Part shown: positions 51,430 to 63,343 of the stretch, in pieces
Numbering within the stretch: the stretch's first letter is position 1
Layout: every line of letters begins with the position of its first letter
NCBI GenBank assembly: GCA_018881555.1
Contig: JACAXG010000007.1
Span: 3,176,643 to 3,240,642 of the forward strand
Direction: 5' to 3'
Length of the DNA stretch: 64,000 nt
From: Amblyornis subalaris
Lineage: Eukaryota > Chordata > Aves > Passeriformes > Ptilonorhynchidae
Program-made: the position numbers and the translations under genes
Notes under the pieces: generated by a model
Seen by the model: the letters and a program-made list of their open reading frames with translations, nothing else
Databases searched by the model: none
What the model was told of the DNA's origin: nothing

Positions 51430-53094
51430 GTAAGATGTGAATGTGTACTGTCAGATATCTTGTTTATGGATGAAATGTGTTTGAATGCTTTTAAGAAGCC
51501 TATAAGNAATGAATCATGATAGTAACTCTTGAGCTGATTAGATTAGATTTGTAGTTTTGTGTATTGGAATGTTTTCAGAGTGCTCCTCTACATTGTGCTG
51601 CGTTACTCAAATTCAGAAAGTAACATCACCCCTCTCTTCAGTAGTGTGGATTCTCTTTATGTGTTTAGTAAAGGTGGAANGTCACCAATTCCTAGTTGTC
51701 TTGTGTTTTCAATTTTGATTGATACTTTTTGATTTTACTACACTTTTCATAACTGAGATTTTTTTTGTCCCTCGTGAGTTGTCTTTCATGCTGTTCTTAC
51801 TCATGACTTCCTCCACTGCATTCTAATGAGTTCCACATATATTTGATTATGTTGAATTTTGGATGGTCAAATATAGCTTGAAAAGAAATAGGCACAACCC
51901 TCATTCTTCCTGTGATTAGACACATGCCTGTCTTTCTGGTAAGGTGATAATTTTAAAATATGCCTTGCTCTCAAATAGCTTTGTTGCATAGCAGTTGATA
52001 AAGGCCAGAGAATAAATTCCATCTTAGATCCTGAATTATCACGGTGCTTTCACAGCACTAACCAACCTGTGATACTTAAGTGAGAAAGTCAGGTGAATGT
52101 CATCAAATTGTTACCTTTAAAGAATAATATCTTTACCCTGAACTGATTGTGTGCAGAGATAGAGTCTTAGATGGGAACAGCTTCCATTTCCTAGCTCAGT
52201 AGACCAAAACTCATCTAATCAGCTTGCTTTGTATTTTCCTTTTCATTCTAGAAGAGCAGGTGGTTTCTTTAACAGGAATGTGTCATTGCAGTCAAAAGAG
52301 TTGGATTATCTGGCCCTCTTGTGCCTGTAAGGGACATGTGGATGTTCCCGTGTGTTTTTACAGACACTGGACAGGAATAAGTAGTGTTAATTTGGTGTAT
52401 TAGATGTTCTCTGCCTGTCTAGTGTACCGTCGGCTTGTGTACAAAAAACATTAACTCTCTTAAAAATTGGAAGACAATAAACATCAGGGATTTGGCTTCC
52501 TGCTAGTGAAGAAGGATCCTACAGAGAAATTAAAATGTGAAGTATCTCAAGATTATTTTCAGAGGGTTTTTTTATTGGAAGATGGATGAGCTGAGGCAGA
52601 TGTCAGGAGAAGTGTATTTTACACCTCAAAAACTGTCACAGCAGAAGTGCTAGCCTGTGGTTCNGTGATGGAATATGAAGACAGCAGATGGTGTCATAAC
52701 AGAGATATCTGTCAGAACAGGGCTGGAAAAGCAGAAAGCTTCCAGTAAGTAACAGTTTTGACTGTGTAGGTTTTAGAAGTGAACCAGGGAAAGGCAAAAT
52801 CAATATGCCACACTGTAGACAGTCAGTGAAAAATGCACAGTGGGTTTAGCATCNTCCTAACAGATCAGTCAGCAAATGCTACCACCCAGGGCAGCACACT
52901 GCTTGCAAGCCAAAGAGCCAGTTGAACACCCCCTTTCCTCCACCTCTCCCCAAAAAAAGGAATTTCATTGGATTTGCCCCTGCATTTTTGAGTATATGTG
53001 CCACTGTCACAAGGGTGTTGAAACCGAATCAGGATAGAAAAGGAAGAGGTTTTTTTGTAGTGTGTCCAGCTCATTCTTTTCTGAACAAAAGTTG
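51430..53094. other. AT-rich unique DNA, no gene seen
   Basis: No repeat family, RNA gene or recognisable coding frame. Single Ns lie at 51507, 51680, 52665 and 52854. Donor-like GTAAG words occur near 51961 and 52745 without a matching open interval. Confidence 0.5.
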
Positions 53095-53149
53095 CAACCC
53101 CCCCACAAAGAACCACAAAACCCAAAAAGCCCCCAAACCAACCCCAGCC
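53095..53149. repeat. A/C-rich low-complexity tract
   Basis: Plus-strand A/C-rich run with CCCCCCC, ACAAAACCC and CCAAACCAACCCC words. Same type as the tracts at 14187, 38814 and 48774. Confidence 0.7.
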
Positions 53150-53470
53150 TTATGATTCTTCATATTGCTTTGTGCTTCTGAGTGGGCCTCTGGAATATAT
53201 AGAGAAAAAGATGAGAGAAATTCCTAAACTGAACCAGAAAAAAGACTTATTTTTCTTCCACTCTAAAGACTAAACCACTTTCTTTGGTGTTTTATTTTCT
53301 CTAATGGCAAATTCATCCTGATAATTTCCATACTCCAGAGTGAGCTATCAAGATTGTGGTTGGACTTGGCGAATCATTAGTGTTTTCAAACATGCCTTAT
53401 GAGATGTTATTATGACTATAAATACTATTTTGACTGTAATTTAAAGATTGTAATTATTATGAAAATGTTA

Positions 53471-53549
53471 CTCCCTGAACTGCTCAGGCAGTGGGACTAG
53501 GTGATCATTGTAGGTCTCTTCCAATTGAGCTGTTCTATTCTGTTCTATT
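53471..53549 (+). mobile_element. CR1 LINE 3'-end fragment
   Basis: Recognisable CR1 3' terminus in sense orientation: GTGGGACTAGGTGATCATTG, then TAGGTCTCTTCCAATTGAGC, ending in TGTTCTATTCTGTTCTATT, which corresponds to the short ATTCT-type tail repeat at CR1 3' ends. About 80 bp is present. A weaker GTTGGACTTGG word at 53359-53369 may be a trace of a second, older copy. Confidence 0.85.
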
Positions 53550-55214
53550 AATGTCAGAAGGGGCAAGCCAATAAATCCTGTGTGAGAGACCCTNACATTG
53601 CTGTGCACTGCTGTGTTTTGCACAGCTCTGAAATGCCATGCAGAGTTGGTGGGCCATTTGAAACTTTCTGAAAACAAGTGACAGGAAATTTATATATAAT
53701 TCTTATGAATGAAACGTACAAATGTGTATCTAAAACCCAAAAGAGATGAATTATGACTGTGGTCAGTGCAACATAAAGCTTAAAAAATAACAGTACCCGA
53801 GGTGTCATTCTCAGATGAATATCAGCAGAAAGTCAAAAGAGGTTTCTTTTTTCCCCACTCACATTCTTGGTTTGTTCCCATGGGAATGTCTAGTTTTGAC
53901 CTCGTGGAAGTCTTGTTGTGTAAGTTATCCCACAATATTAATAATTTATTCCCTCCTCCCCATTTATATGAATCTTTTATCCTTCAATAGCCCTTTCAGA
54001 GAAAACTTTGTCCAAAAAGAAAATAAAATGAACAATAATGCATTATTCTAACCTCTAAGCATAACATAATATAAAGGTCAATGTATTTGTCAATGTAATA
54101 CTTAAATGTAAAAGCAGTAATTTAGTTTCCTGACTGCTACAGGTTGGAGTTCTTTATTGTGCTAATAAGACTAGATAACTAGCAGCTATTATGTTATAAA
54201 TGCCATAAAATTAGAAATGGATTGAACTAAAAAATGTGACAAGGTTATTTTNAAATGCAGCATTTAACTTCTCTTTNTTTATTTATGTCACCTCTTTTGA
54301 TTATATATGGGCAGGTAAAATTATTATAAGTCTTCCTTAATTGTTGTATATATTTCTACTAAAACATTCCAAGTGCTATTTAATTAATTCATGAAAAAGA
54401 ATTAGTAATTAAAATAATTCTGAAAAGCTATTTGTACTTAAATTTCGGTAACTTTTTTTTTTTTCTCTTCTCATTCTTGACATTTTGGATGGTACTATTA
54501 ATATTTAAAGTGGATGGAGGGGCAATTTTTACTTTTGGACCCTAGAAAACATTATGGCAAAGCCTTTGAGTCTTAATTCCCTCTTGTACTGTGTGTGGCC
54601 AGCATGCTTACGATCAGCAAGCCTGGCATTGCAGCATTCTGGAGCAGGAGCACACACTAAAGCACAAACGGTTGGGGTGGCCACCAAAAAAAAGTGTTAG
54701 AGCTGCCACCCTGCCTATGCTCCAGTCTGCGTTGGAGGAAGATCTACTTTGTGGTTTCNGTATATTCTCAAGCATAACTTTTCAGTTTGATTTTTGTTTT
54801 CAAAATTCCTTTCGAAACAATTGTTCCTATCTATTGCTGTTTTCCTATGATTGTTCAACAGCTTTAAAATATCTAATCAGAGTTTAAAACCGGTGGGGTT
54901 TATTAGGTTTGTGCTGCATGTNTAGAAATATGTGTCTGGTTTTAGTTAAGAAGGATTTGGTAACAATAACTAGAAGAACAATTCTCTGCGTGGGGGTGAG
55001 AGGATTTCTTGAGAAGGAGGACGATTGAGACATCCCCCTCTATTTGCAGTTCTGTGTTTTTGTTAAGAATCTTGAAAAGATGGTGAACAGTTAGGTGATC
55101 TATAGCTAGGGTGAAGAACTTTTCACAGTAGAGGGTGATTTGGGTACTTAAAATAGTAGGCAAAATTATTAGGAAATCTTCACTGTGCATCCTGTGATGT
55201 ATGGTGCTGCTTCA
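53550..55214. other. AT-rich unique DNA between CR1 copies
   Basis: No gene is recognised. The 98-codon plus-strand frame at 54591-54887 has no known domain. A TTTTTTTTTTTT run lies near 54451-54463. Single Ns fall at 53594, 54252, 54277, 54760 and 54922. Confidence 0.5.
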
Positions 55215-56045
55215 TCATCAGATTTGGTGAAATGACTGGGGGCAATGTGATGAAGGTCTATCAAAGCACATATAATGTGGAATTCAGTACAGGGATTTTG
55301 GCAGACTGGAGAAATGGTCTGGCAGAAATCTCGTGAAGTAAAACTAAGGAAAATGCAGAGTGCTGTAGCTGAGGAAGTATAAAACCTCCTGCACTGGTGA
55401 CCAAATGAAAAGTAGCTTTGTGCAAAAGCCCCTGGAGTTCCTGGTGGACACGAATGTGAACATGAGCCAGCAATGTGCCTGTGTAACAAACAGAGAAGGT
55501 TTAGCAGCCTCCTGGGCTGGATTAAGAAGTGTTGCCAGCAGCTGGAGGAAGATGATCCCTCTTCTCCAGAAAGCACTGGTGAAATGCATCTGGACTGCTG
55601 GCAGCAGTGTTGGGCTCTCATCGACATACTGGAGTGAGTCCAGTGGAGGGCAAAGTTGAAGGGATTGGAGAATTAGGTCTAGTGGAGAAAAGCTGGGAGC
55701 TGGGACTGCTTAGCCTGCAGAAGAAAAGGTTTGCATGGATCTTATCCATGTCTATAAATATTAGATCGGGGGAGTGAAGAAGACTGAGCCAAACTTGTCT
55801 TTGTGACATGCAAGAGACAATAGGCATAGACTGAAAAACAGGAAATCCATATACATGAAAAAAACACTCTTTTTTTTTTTTTTCTCTTTCTGGGCAAGGA
55901 CTGCAGCAACTTGGCCAGAGAGTTTGTGGAATCTCCATCCTTGGAGGTATTCAAAACTCACCCTGAGTGATCTGCTTGAGCAGAGTGGTTGGACTAGGTG
56001 ATCCTAAGAAGTGTCTGCTGACTTCAGTTTGTGTGGTTCTGTGAG
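55215..56045 (+). mobile_element. CR1 LINE, 3' part of ORF2 plus 3' UTR
   Basis: This is the longest mobile element recognised with confidence. It runs from the 3' part of the CR1 reverse-transcriptase ORF (the GAACATGAGCCAGCAATGTGCC block at about 55457-55478 and the CTCCTGGGCTGGATTAAGAA block at 55510-55529) through CTGGAGTGAGTCCAGTGGAG, GAGCTGGGACTGCTTAGCCT and GGTTGGACTAGGTGATCC (55988-56005) to the tail near TGTGTGGTTCTGTGAG. The element is 5'-truncated, as usual for CR1, and its coding frame is broken by indels and stops, so it is a dead copy. A 14-T run at 55870-55883 has expanded within it. Antisense frames of 70-150 codons over this region are by-products. Confidence 0.92.
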
Positions 56046-57599
56046 TTCCAGTGATAAACTGCTGCAAAATTCAACATTAGAAATTTTAGGGACACCTAAA
56101 TCTACTTATCTGAATGTCCCTCACCATTTAAATGATGTATTTTACTAAAAAAACCACTGAGTTTTCTGTTTCACACACATGCACAAACACAAAGACCTTG
56201 AGTTTTTTGCAAACATTTTAACATCCTTGCTTACTTTTATCTTTCATGGCTGTAGATGCTTTGCAATAGGGACAAAATATTGATGCCCAAGAGACTGTCT
56301 ACTGAATTAAAAATCAATTTGAAAAATAAGTCACATACACACTTGCTCACACTTTCTCAAACTCACTCAAACCACAGCCCCTTAGAGCTGAAAATACCTT
56401 GTTACCTCTAGTTTGAACTACTTTTGTTTTTCTGGGGAAAATAGGACCATTGGTATAAATTTCTGCACCAGAAATCTGCCAAGGATGCTGACAGACCTTC
56501 TCCTATCCTGCTCTTGGTATGGGTAGTGTCTAATTGTTTGGGACTGTCACTTTATTATTTCTTCTCTATAATTACCATGTTCTGCCAAGACATTTTTCAT
56601 GGTAGGCTGAATCTGTTTGCTGCTAGTCCTTCTGGTTTGCCCCACTGTTTTGGTGTCTTGTAGCAAAACATGACCTCCATAATCAAGCTGCCATGTTATC
56701 CACTAGGGGTTTACTGATAATGATGTCTTAACCACATACAGCTGAAACTTAAATATATGCAAATGTTATAAGTAACTGTTACTATAGTTGAACCACAAGG
56801 CTCAAAAAGCTCTACTCTTGGCTCTCTCACAAGCTTCTAAAAATGAAACTAAGTACGCCTGCAGTAGGAAAAAGTAGATTCCCTTCTAATAAAAACTTCT
56901 GCAGCATTCATTTTTTTTGATTGAAAAGGAGAAAAGATGGGACANGATGATGTGGAATATGCCGTTTTATAATCCTTCTGATTTGCTCTAAATAAGGTTT
57001 ATACTGTTCTTATGCTTAGGAGAGGGAAAGGATCATTAAAGTGCCACTTTCACCTCTGGATGCATGGGTTAAAACAGTGCCTGTTTAAATTTAACCTAAA
57101 TATGGGATAATAATTTCAGTGTACCTTATGATTGAAAGAAGGAAGATGATATTTCAGGATGAAGTGTGTACAGTGTGGAAGTTTNCCCATCAAATGCAGA
57201 GTACTATTTGCGCAGATGCTCACATAGCACTGCTTTTAGTCTTCCTCAAAATATATTTTGCTTTCATGCTGTGTGTACGTTCAAAAAGCATATTTTATCT
57301 CAGACATATAGATTTCCCCTATTTGCTCAATCCTGATCCAGCTTTTCTCCCCATTNCATCACTATTACCATTTCAAATGAGAAAAGGTCAGAGAGAATTT
57401 GCAATANGCGTTTGTCTTTCACTTTCTCTGTAATAAAATGCAGACAACTTTATTTTTCATGAGGCTATTGGTGACTTGCTTTTATTCAAACAAAGAGTTC
57501 TCCTTAATTCACAGAAATGCCTCTTGAGCTGTCCAATGTGGTTATTATTTATATTATTATGAGAAGGGTGTGAGAAAATATTACTGCAGAAGTTCCCAG
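56046..57599. other. AT-rich unique DNA, no gene seen
   Basis: A 104-codon plus-strand frame at 57119-57433 contains three unresolved bases and no recognisable domain. An ACACAC-rich patch lies near 56172-56188. No repeat family or RNA gene is recognised. Confidence 0.5.
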
Positions 57600-58140
57600 T
57601 TAATATGAAAAGGCTAGCTGTGGGTTATTTGCATTAAGTAATGATGACCTGAGAGCGAAGTCAGAGCCCTTTGGAACTCAAGATTCCAAAGTAGTCTATG
57701 GTGAGATGTCTACTGAAATCTTTCAAAAATGAAATATAAACTACTGTAATGGGCTATCAAAACTGTCAAGCTGGCTCAGCAGAATGAGTGATGTGTTTAA
57801 GTTTGATCTCTTTCAGAAGCTCCGTGAAAGCAGAATAGTTTCATCCAAATGGCCAAAAGCGACTTCTGTATCCAATTATCAAAACCAAGCTTAACAAAAG
57901 CTGTCAAGTGCTGAATTGTGTTTTGGAATCGTGCTGTACAGTGATAAAATGAATACCCTTAAAGAGAACTTTGCACGTAGATTAATAAAGATTTCTCCTA
58001 CTTGGCAAATCTAAAGCAGTAGTTAATTATCAAAAGGAAGCAATTCCATTTTTAGCTCATGCATATATCAGAAGTTTAAATGTTACTTTTGTCTACATAT
58101 TCCCAACAATACTCTAAAGTGTGCAAGCACAAAAGGTGAG
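57600..58140. promoter_or_regulatory. Candidate conserved noncoding block
   Basis: A 540-bp stretch with no N calls, no simple repeats and dense homeodomain- and POU-like words (TTATTTGCATTA near 57626, TAATTATCAAAA near 58023). Five CpGs lie in its first 380 bp. Reading frames are short. The texture resembles conserved developmental enhancers of gene deserts, but this is inference without alignment. Confidence 0.25.
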
Positions 58141-59352
58141 GATTTAGCATTAAGGGAAGTCTCNCAGACTGTAAGTGCTCACAAAGCTGCCCTTGTAGAA
58201 AACCACTGATTATATAAAATTAATTAGTATAATTCTGATCAGTGATTCTCTCTCAGTTTAACCGGAATTAATAATCAGCCACTCTTTGTATTTTTAAATA
58301 TATGCTTCTGACTTTACTGTGTGCATTAAAAATAGAGCTGAAAGAGTTTTTTAGGGAGCCTTGCTGCAAGCTCTTATCTCTTTAAAAATAAAATAAAGTC
58401 AAGACAAGCTTATGAGAAGAAATATAATTAAAGCCACAGATGAAATTAAAGAGGGTGGGAGAAATGAGGACACCGAAGATTTCTCCCTTCTCTCCCATTT
58501 AGAATCCAAAGCACTGGGGGGTAACGAAACTCAGAAGGAAAGAGGAAAAAACTCAAACCATTTTCTTTTTAGTTCATAGAAAACTACCTTAAAATGTTCA
58601 ATTCAATTGAAATTTCCATTTCCCAGGCCTTTTGGAGCTCTGCTGAGACTAGGTCTCTCTCATCTCCAGTTGTAGAAAAGAATAACTTAGACATAGAAGT
58701 ATGAAGCTAGAAAAATGTGGTTAACATAGATTTCTGTTATAGGTACTTTGGTCCTATGTTGCCAGCATTTTTAGACTATTAATGAGTTTTGTGGAAACTT
58801 GCTGTTTTTCTTGCTGAAGTCAATAGGNGTAGAAGAAACTGTTTTCACCTTGAGGGAGAAAAATAAGGATTTTTTTATCTTTTCAGAAGAAAGATAAAAG
58901 TTGAAAATGTAAATGAGTGTGTCAGGGGTTGAATGAAAAAATCTAAACCATATAGTTATAAAATGCTCTTGTGGAGCGTCATAAATCTTTAAGAGGGAGC
59001 TGACATTTTCTTGTTTAATGTTTAAATTGTTTTGGAAAATTAATTAAAAAAAATTAACAGCTGTTTTTGGNTTTTGGGGCACTCTTGAAAGAGATGGTGC
59101 TTGTTGCTGAGAAGAATTCAGCAAAAGCATTTTTTTGTTTTGGAAGAAATATTTTACTATGTGTCTATAGAATGAGATACTTTGCTGTTTTAATATTTCA
59201 TTTGCTCTTGAAATTTGGTCTTTTGGAAGACAGAATAAATGATTTCCCATATTTAAAAGCTAAGAGCAGCAGTTCAAAGTTGTTCATTAGCTTTTCTTTT
59301 ACTGTATTGAGTCTTCAATGTTTACTGGGACTAGCAGGTCAAGCTAGCAAAC
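58141..59352. other. AT-rich unique DNA, no gene seen
   Basis: A 104-codon plus-strand frame (59067-59381) and an overlapping antisense frame have no recognisable domain. No repeat family is recognised. Confidence 0.5.
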
Positions 59353-59403
59353 TTCTGATTTTCCAACTTCTAGATTTCTGATTTTCCAACTTCTAGATTT
59401 CTG
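59353..59403. repeat. Tandem duplication, 23 bp x 2.2
   Basis: The 23-bp unit starting TTCTGATTTTCCAACTTCTA (59353-59375) is repeated exactly at 59376-59398, and a third copy begins with TTCTG at 59399. The copies are identical, so the duplication is recent or homogenised. Confidence 0.95.
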
Positions 59404-59443
59404 TTTTCTCAGCTAAGACAGAAAATAGATTTTTCATACACTT

Positions 59444-59463
59444 AAGTGTTAGGAAGTGTTAGG
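59444..59463. repeat. Tandem duplication, 10 bp x 2
   Basis: AAGTGTTAGG is present twice in direct tandem, 40 bp downstream of the 23-bp duplication. Confidence 0.9.
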
Positions 59464-61358
59464 AATCCTTTAACATTTGGACTTCAGAGAATTACTTCTA
59501 TAAGAATACCTTAATCTTTCACCCTTCTTCAGATGCTTNACTTAAATGACTCTAATCTAATCTGCCTGTTAAATTTTTCTTTCCAGGATTATCTCTTGTG
59601 AGAAAATTAACGATATTTTTAATAAGTATGGTTTCTGAAGTAGGAGATGATGTTTAATTCTTCTGTAGAGAGAAGTAGTCAGAACAGAGGGCAAATTTGT
59701 GTCAGGAGAAAGATTTATTTTTTAAATTGATTTCTGGTGTTAAAGGGGTTGATAGTGTTGGGTTGGATGTTGTTAAAATAGCTGAGAGTGTTGGTAAATG
59801 GTATGAAACGTCGAGCCTTTTAAATGCCAAAACCAGAATGCAAAGCATTCACGAGCACTTAGAACTGAATTTTCTCAGTCACATGGCAGTACCTTCAAGG
59901 AACATCATGCTTTGTGGGGAATTCTGATGGTAATGCTGAAGTTTGATATGGCTTTGAGATAAGGCTGTAGTATACGAGACTGAAAAGTCCTTAAAGTCCA
60001 GAATTCTGGCCAGTGTACACTTGAAATACATCACTTGTAGGTGTTCTCTGTTGAATTGGAGATCAGAGTAAGCAGTAAATATTTATTATAAATTCTAACA
60101 AGGGATTTGACTGTGATATTTGTGAACTACCTAAGGGTCTGGTTGGAACAAAGGCTTTTATTCACGTTATGCACAGACTATTTCACGTTTTTATTAACTG
60201 CTAAAGCCTTCCTCAGACTTCTGGAGTGGAATTGGTGTTAGACTGCATTTGCTGAAATTTATAAATGTCTAAAGAATATATCCAGTGTTGGTATGTTAGA
60301 ACTGGGCTTATCGAATTTTATTTGTCTTACTGCTTGTGTCATATTTACTACTTGCAATGATTTTGCTTTTAGGAGCTTCACTGCTTCTCCAATGTTTTTC
60401 TGTAGATAGCAATTCATGGTTTATAGTNCATTACAGGGATAAATCACACGTTGACTTCATTGGCTCTCCAATCACAGAATAATCCAGGCTAAAGGATGGT
60501 TAACCTTTTAAAAACTTTNCAGTTTTCCCTTTTGCCATTTAGGTAAATTTTTATTTCATTTACTAAAACAAACAGAACCTGAACAGTTTTTTGAAGATGT
60601 TTCCTAGGACACCTCTGTCTTGTATTCTATATGTAAATTCTGAGTTATATAGCTAAGAGCTCTTCCCTTGGAGAAATTGTCATCAAGACAATACAATCAA
60701 GTATTGGGATCAACATTTTTTTAGTAGATCATATGAAGAAAATATTTGTTTGTTTTTTAAAGCAGTTTGATTTGTTGGAGCAAATAAATATAAACAGAAA
60801 ATGCTTTGACAAAAAAAAAGAGGAAATTCCAGCAGTTCTGTATGGCAACAGCTGTTACTTATTGAAATGGCAGAAATTAAATGAAAGAAATGGAATGTGT
60901 TAAATTACCATGAGATGCCGTAAAGAAATATAATAGTAGGAAAAATAAAGCAGGTAAAACTTGAAACTGAAGCCTAAACTGTAGGGCTTCAAAACATCTA
61001 TTCTGTTTGGTTTAGAATGAAAAAGATNTTAGAAACAAAAACGTTTCCTGTGACTAATATATGACAGTGTTTTTTTCTTCTATGAATCAACTGTATTTTA
61101 AAATAGCATAGCAACTAAATTGAGTCTCAGATCCCAAGCTGTAGTAATATTCTGTTTGCAACGATTCCAAATAGCTTTGTTAAAAAAAAAATGTTATGAT
61201 ACACATTTTTTCTCTTGTTTGCATGAAATGGTTCTGTATTTTGTATAAGGAAAAGCNTTTTTTCTTGGAAGAAGAGGAAACTGTGTTATAGGACTTCTGT
61301 AAAGACTTGTGACTTCGCCAGTGTTGGATAACTGTATAATTTTTTATGTTTCTGTGAT
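59464..61358. other. AT-rich unique DNA, no gene seen
   Basis: No gene is recognised; the longest frame is 76 codons at 59697-59927. Single Ns lie at 59539, 60428, 60519 and 61027. A degenerate CR1-like word near 60470-60503 was considered and not accepted. Confidence 0.5.
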
Positions 61359-61437
61359 GTTTCCTGTTCTCGGTTCTGTATGCCAATTAAGGAAATATTT
61401 AAATTTATGCCAAGGCCAACTGAGTGTAAACTTGGGA
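61359..61437 (+). mobile_element. Repeat copy A, degraded, CR1-related
   Basis: The stretch TTCCTGTTCTCGGTTCTGTA followed by TGCCAATTAAGGAAATATTT and GCCAACTGAGTGTAAACTTG aligns with positions 63200-63290 at roughly four-fifths identity by eye. A 12-bp gap lies after CCAATTAA. The second copy leads into a CR1 3' tail, so both are probably remnants of the same CR1 subfamily's 3' region. Confidence 0.55.
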
Positions 61438-63199
61438 AAGATCTATATGAATCATTANGTATTCTGTCTCTTCAGCTTCATGCTGTATCATACCTGTAGA
61501 CNTTTGAATTGTGGTGCTGAAAAACATGGGAAAGTGATCCATAAGATGATATAGCTGGTTGTTTTTGATGGNGTGTTCCTTGATAAGTTTGTCTGGTATG
61601 ATATCAGCTTGGGAGTGAATTTTTTCTGTAACTAATTTGTTCTGATCAGTTGTTTTATAAAAGATTGTTTCACTATAGTATAGTGTAATTGCCCTTGAAC
61701 GAAAAAAAACCCCATGTCATAAAAGCTGGAATGTTTTTAATGTGTAGAGCACCCCTTAAGAACAGATAGGGGTTTTTTTAACTCTTCACCTCCTGTTTGT
61801 CTGCCACATTTTCATTTTCAATGAATCAGATTTGGTTGCAGGATCAGAAATTTGAAGTGTAAGTCAGCTATGCAGTAATCACTCCCAGCTCTGGAAAAAA
61901 AGATTTCAGTGTGAAAACACAAGACAAGTACTTTTACTCCATATGTTCATTGTTGTTAATTAAAATAAAATCTTCCCCATGGCACTTGGATATATATTGG
62001 GTTTTCTTTTTTTTCTTTTTCTTAAATTTCGCTATCTGTCTTCACCATCTTTTTCTTGCATTTTGAGAGCTAACTTAGAGCAGAGAATTTGGATTTTTCT
62101 TTTTTTTTTATTGGTGGAGGGGAGTTTGTTTTTTAAATTGTAACTGTACAGCATAAAGCTCAGTGGAGAATGCTCTTACTTGATCAGAGCTTCTGTGTGT
62201 AACTAAGAGAGACAGTGGCAATAACAATTGTACAGTTCTGGAACATTTTTGGCCTGACACAGAACATGCTTCATCTTTGTTCTCTTTTTAGCTCTGCANC
62301 TCTTTTAAAGACACCTGCCATGTTGAAAAATTAAAAAATTAAAAAAAAAAGAACCAGCACCGAGTTTAGCAGCACTGAGAGAAATACTCATATGAACTTT
62401 TGCAAACATTATTCTGAAAATGCCATTCTAAACAGACTCTATGAAGAGGAACCTGACATTTATAACTGTACTAAATAATGCAACAAAAGAATTTTCAAGG
62501 TTCATGTGAACCTTTCCACATGCAGACTTTGCAGTATCTTAAATAATTTACCATGTTTAGAGACCATCTCAGTGAATCAGATTTTGGAAACACAAAGCTA
62601 ATATTAACTGTTGAGTTATATGAGATCATAGAGTTTGTGTCAGAGGGAAAATGATGTTAATCTTANGTGACTTGTAGTTTTACCAAACAGCAAGGCAAAT
62701 TACTCTTCTGTTTCTACCAGTACAAGCACATGCACTTGATCTAATTTTTGCAAGGCAAGATATGCTTCTGTAAATATTTCTACACNGAATTGGAATATCA
62801 TGGTAATATTTCCATAACGGGAGAGAAATGAGGAGCTGATTCTCTAAGTCTTATACTAGGGACCACATATTTAATACTATCAGGATGAAATTTCTCTTTA
62901 CTTATTTTGGGCAGAATNTGTAAATTTTAATGAAAGTGTTTATTGTTTGTATATTAATAAATAGTTACANTATCAAGAATGTTACCATTAATAAGTTTGT
63001 TATTTTGTCTCACATTGGGGCAATTACCAACTTGCTTCANTCTGACCGTGGTTAAGGAGATATTAACAGTGAACTGTCTCATTACAGATAATCTCTGCTT
63101 CATTTGAATTTTTTAATATCTTTGTTTTGGAAAAACGTGCGAGTATCTGGACATACATACAAGGGCATGCATGTAGGTTACAGGGATTTTTCTTTCTAT
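61438..63199. other. AT-rich unique DNA between the two repeat copies
   Basis: No gene, RNA or other repeat is recognised. A T-rich patch lies at 62006-62026 and an A-rich patch at 62331-62350. Single Ns are scattered. Confidence 0.5.
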
Positions 63200-63343
63200 G
63201 TTTCCTGTTCTCAGCTCTGTATGCCAATTAAGTATGTCTCTTAGGAAATATTTAAATCTACGCTTTGGGCCAGCTGAGTGTCAACGTGGGAGTTGGACTT
63301 GGTGGTCTTCATGAGTCCCTTCCAACTTGAGNTGTTCTATCAT
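63200..63343 (+). mobile_element. CR1-related 3' end, repeat copy B
   Basis: The first 90 bp (63200-63290) match repeat copy A at 61359. It continues directly into GAGTTGGACTTGGTGGTC, TTCATGAGTCCCTTCCAACT and TGAGNTGTTCTATC (63290-63341), the CR1 3' terminus in sense orientation. Compared with copy A it carries 12 extra bases after CCAATTAA. It is truncated and non-coding. Confidence 0.8.

Noticed and set aside
53353..53390. Possible second, older CR1 tail (GTGGTTGGACTTGG wording)
   Set aside because: Only one short word matches and the expected CCTTCCAACC block does not follow.
55169..55627. 152-codon minus-strand open frame
   Set aside because: It is antisense to a clearly recognisable plus-strand CR1 element and is explained by it.
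60470..60503. Possible minus-strand CR1 tail (ATCACAGAATAATCCAGGCT wording)
   Set aside because: Only about 20 bp resembles CR1, and the diagnostic GGTTGGAAGGGACC core is missing.
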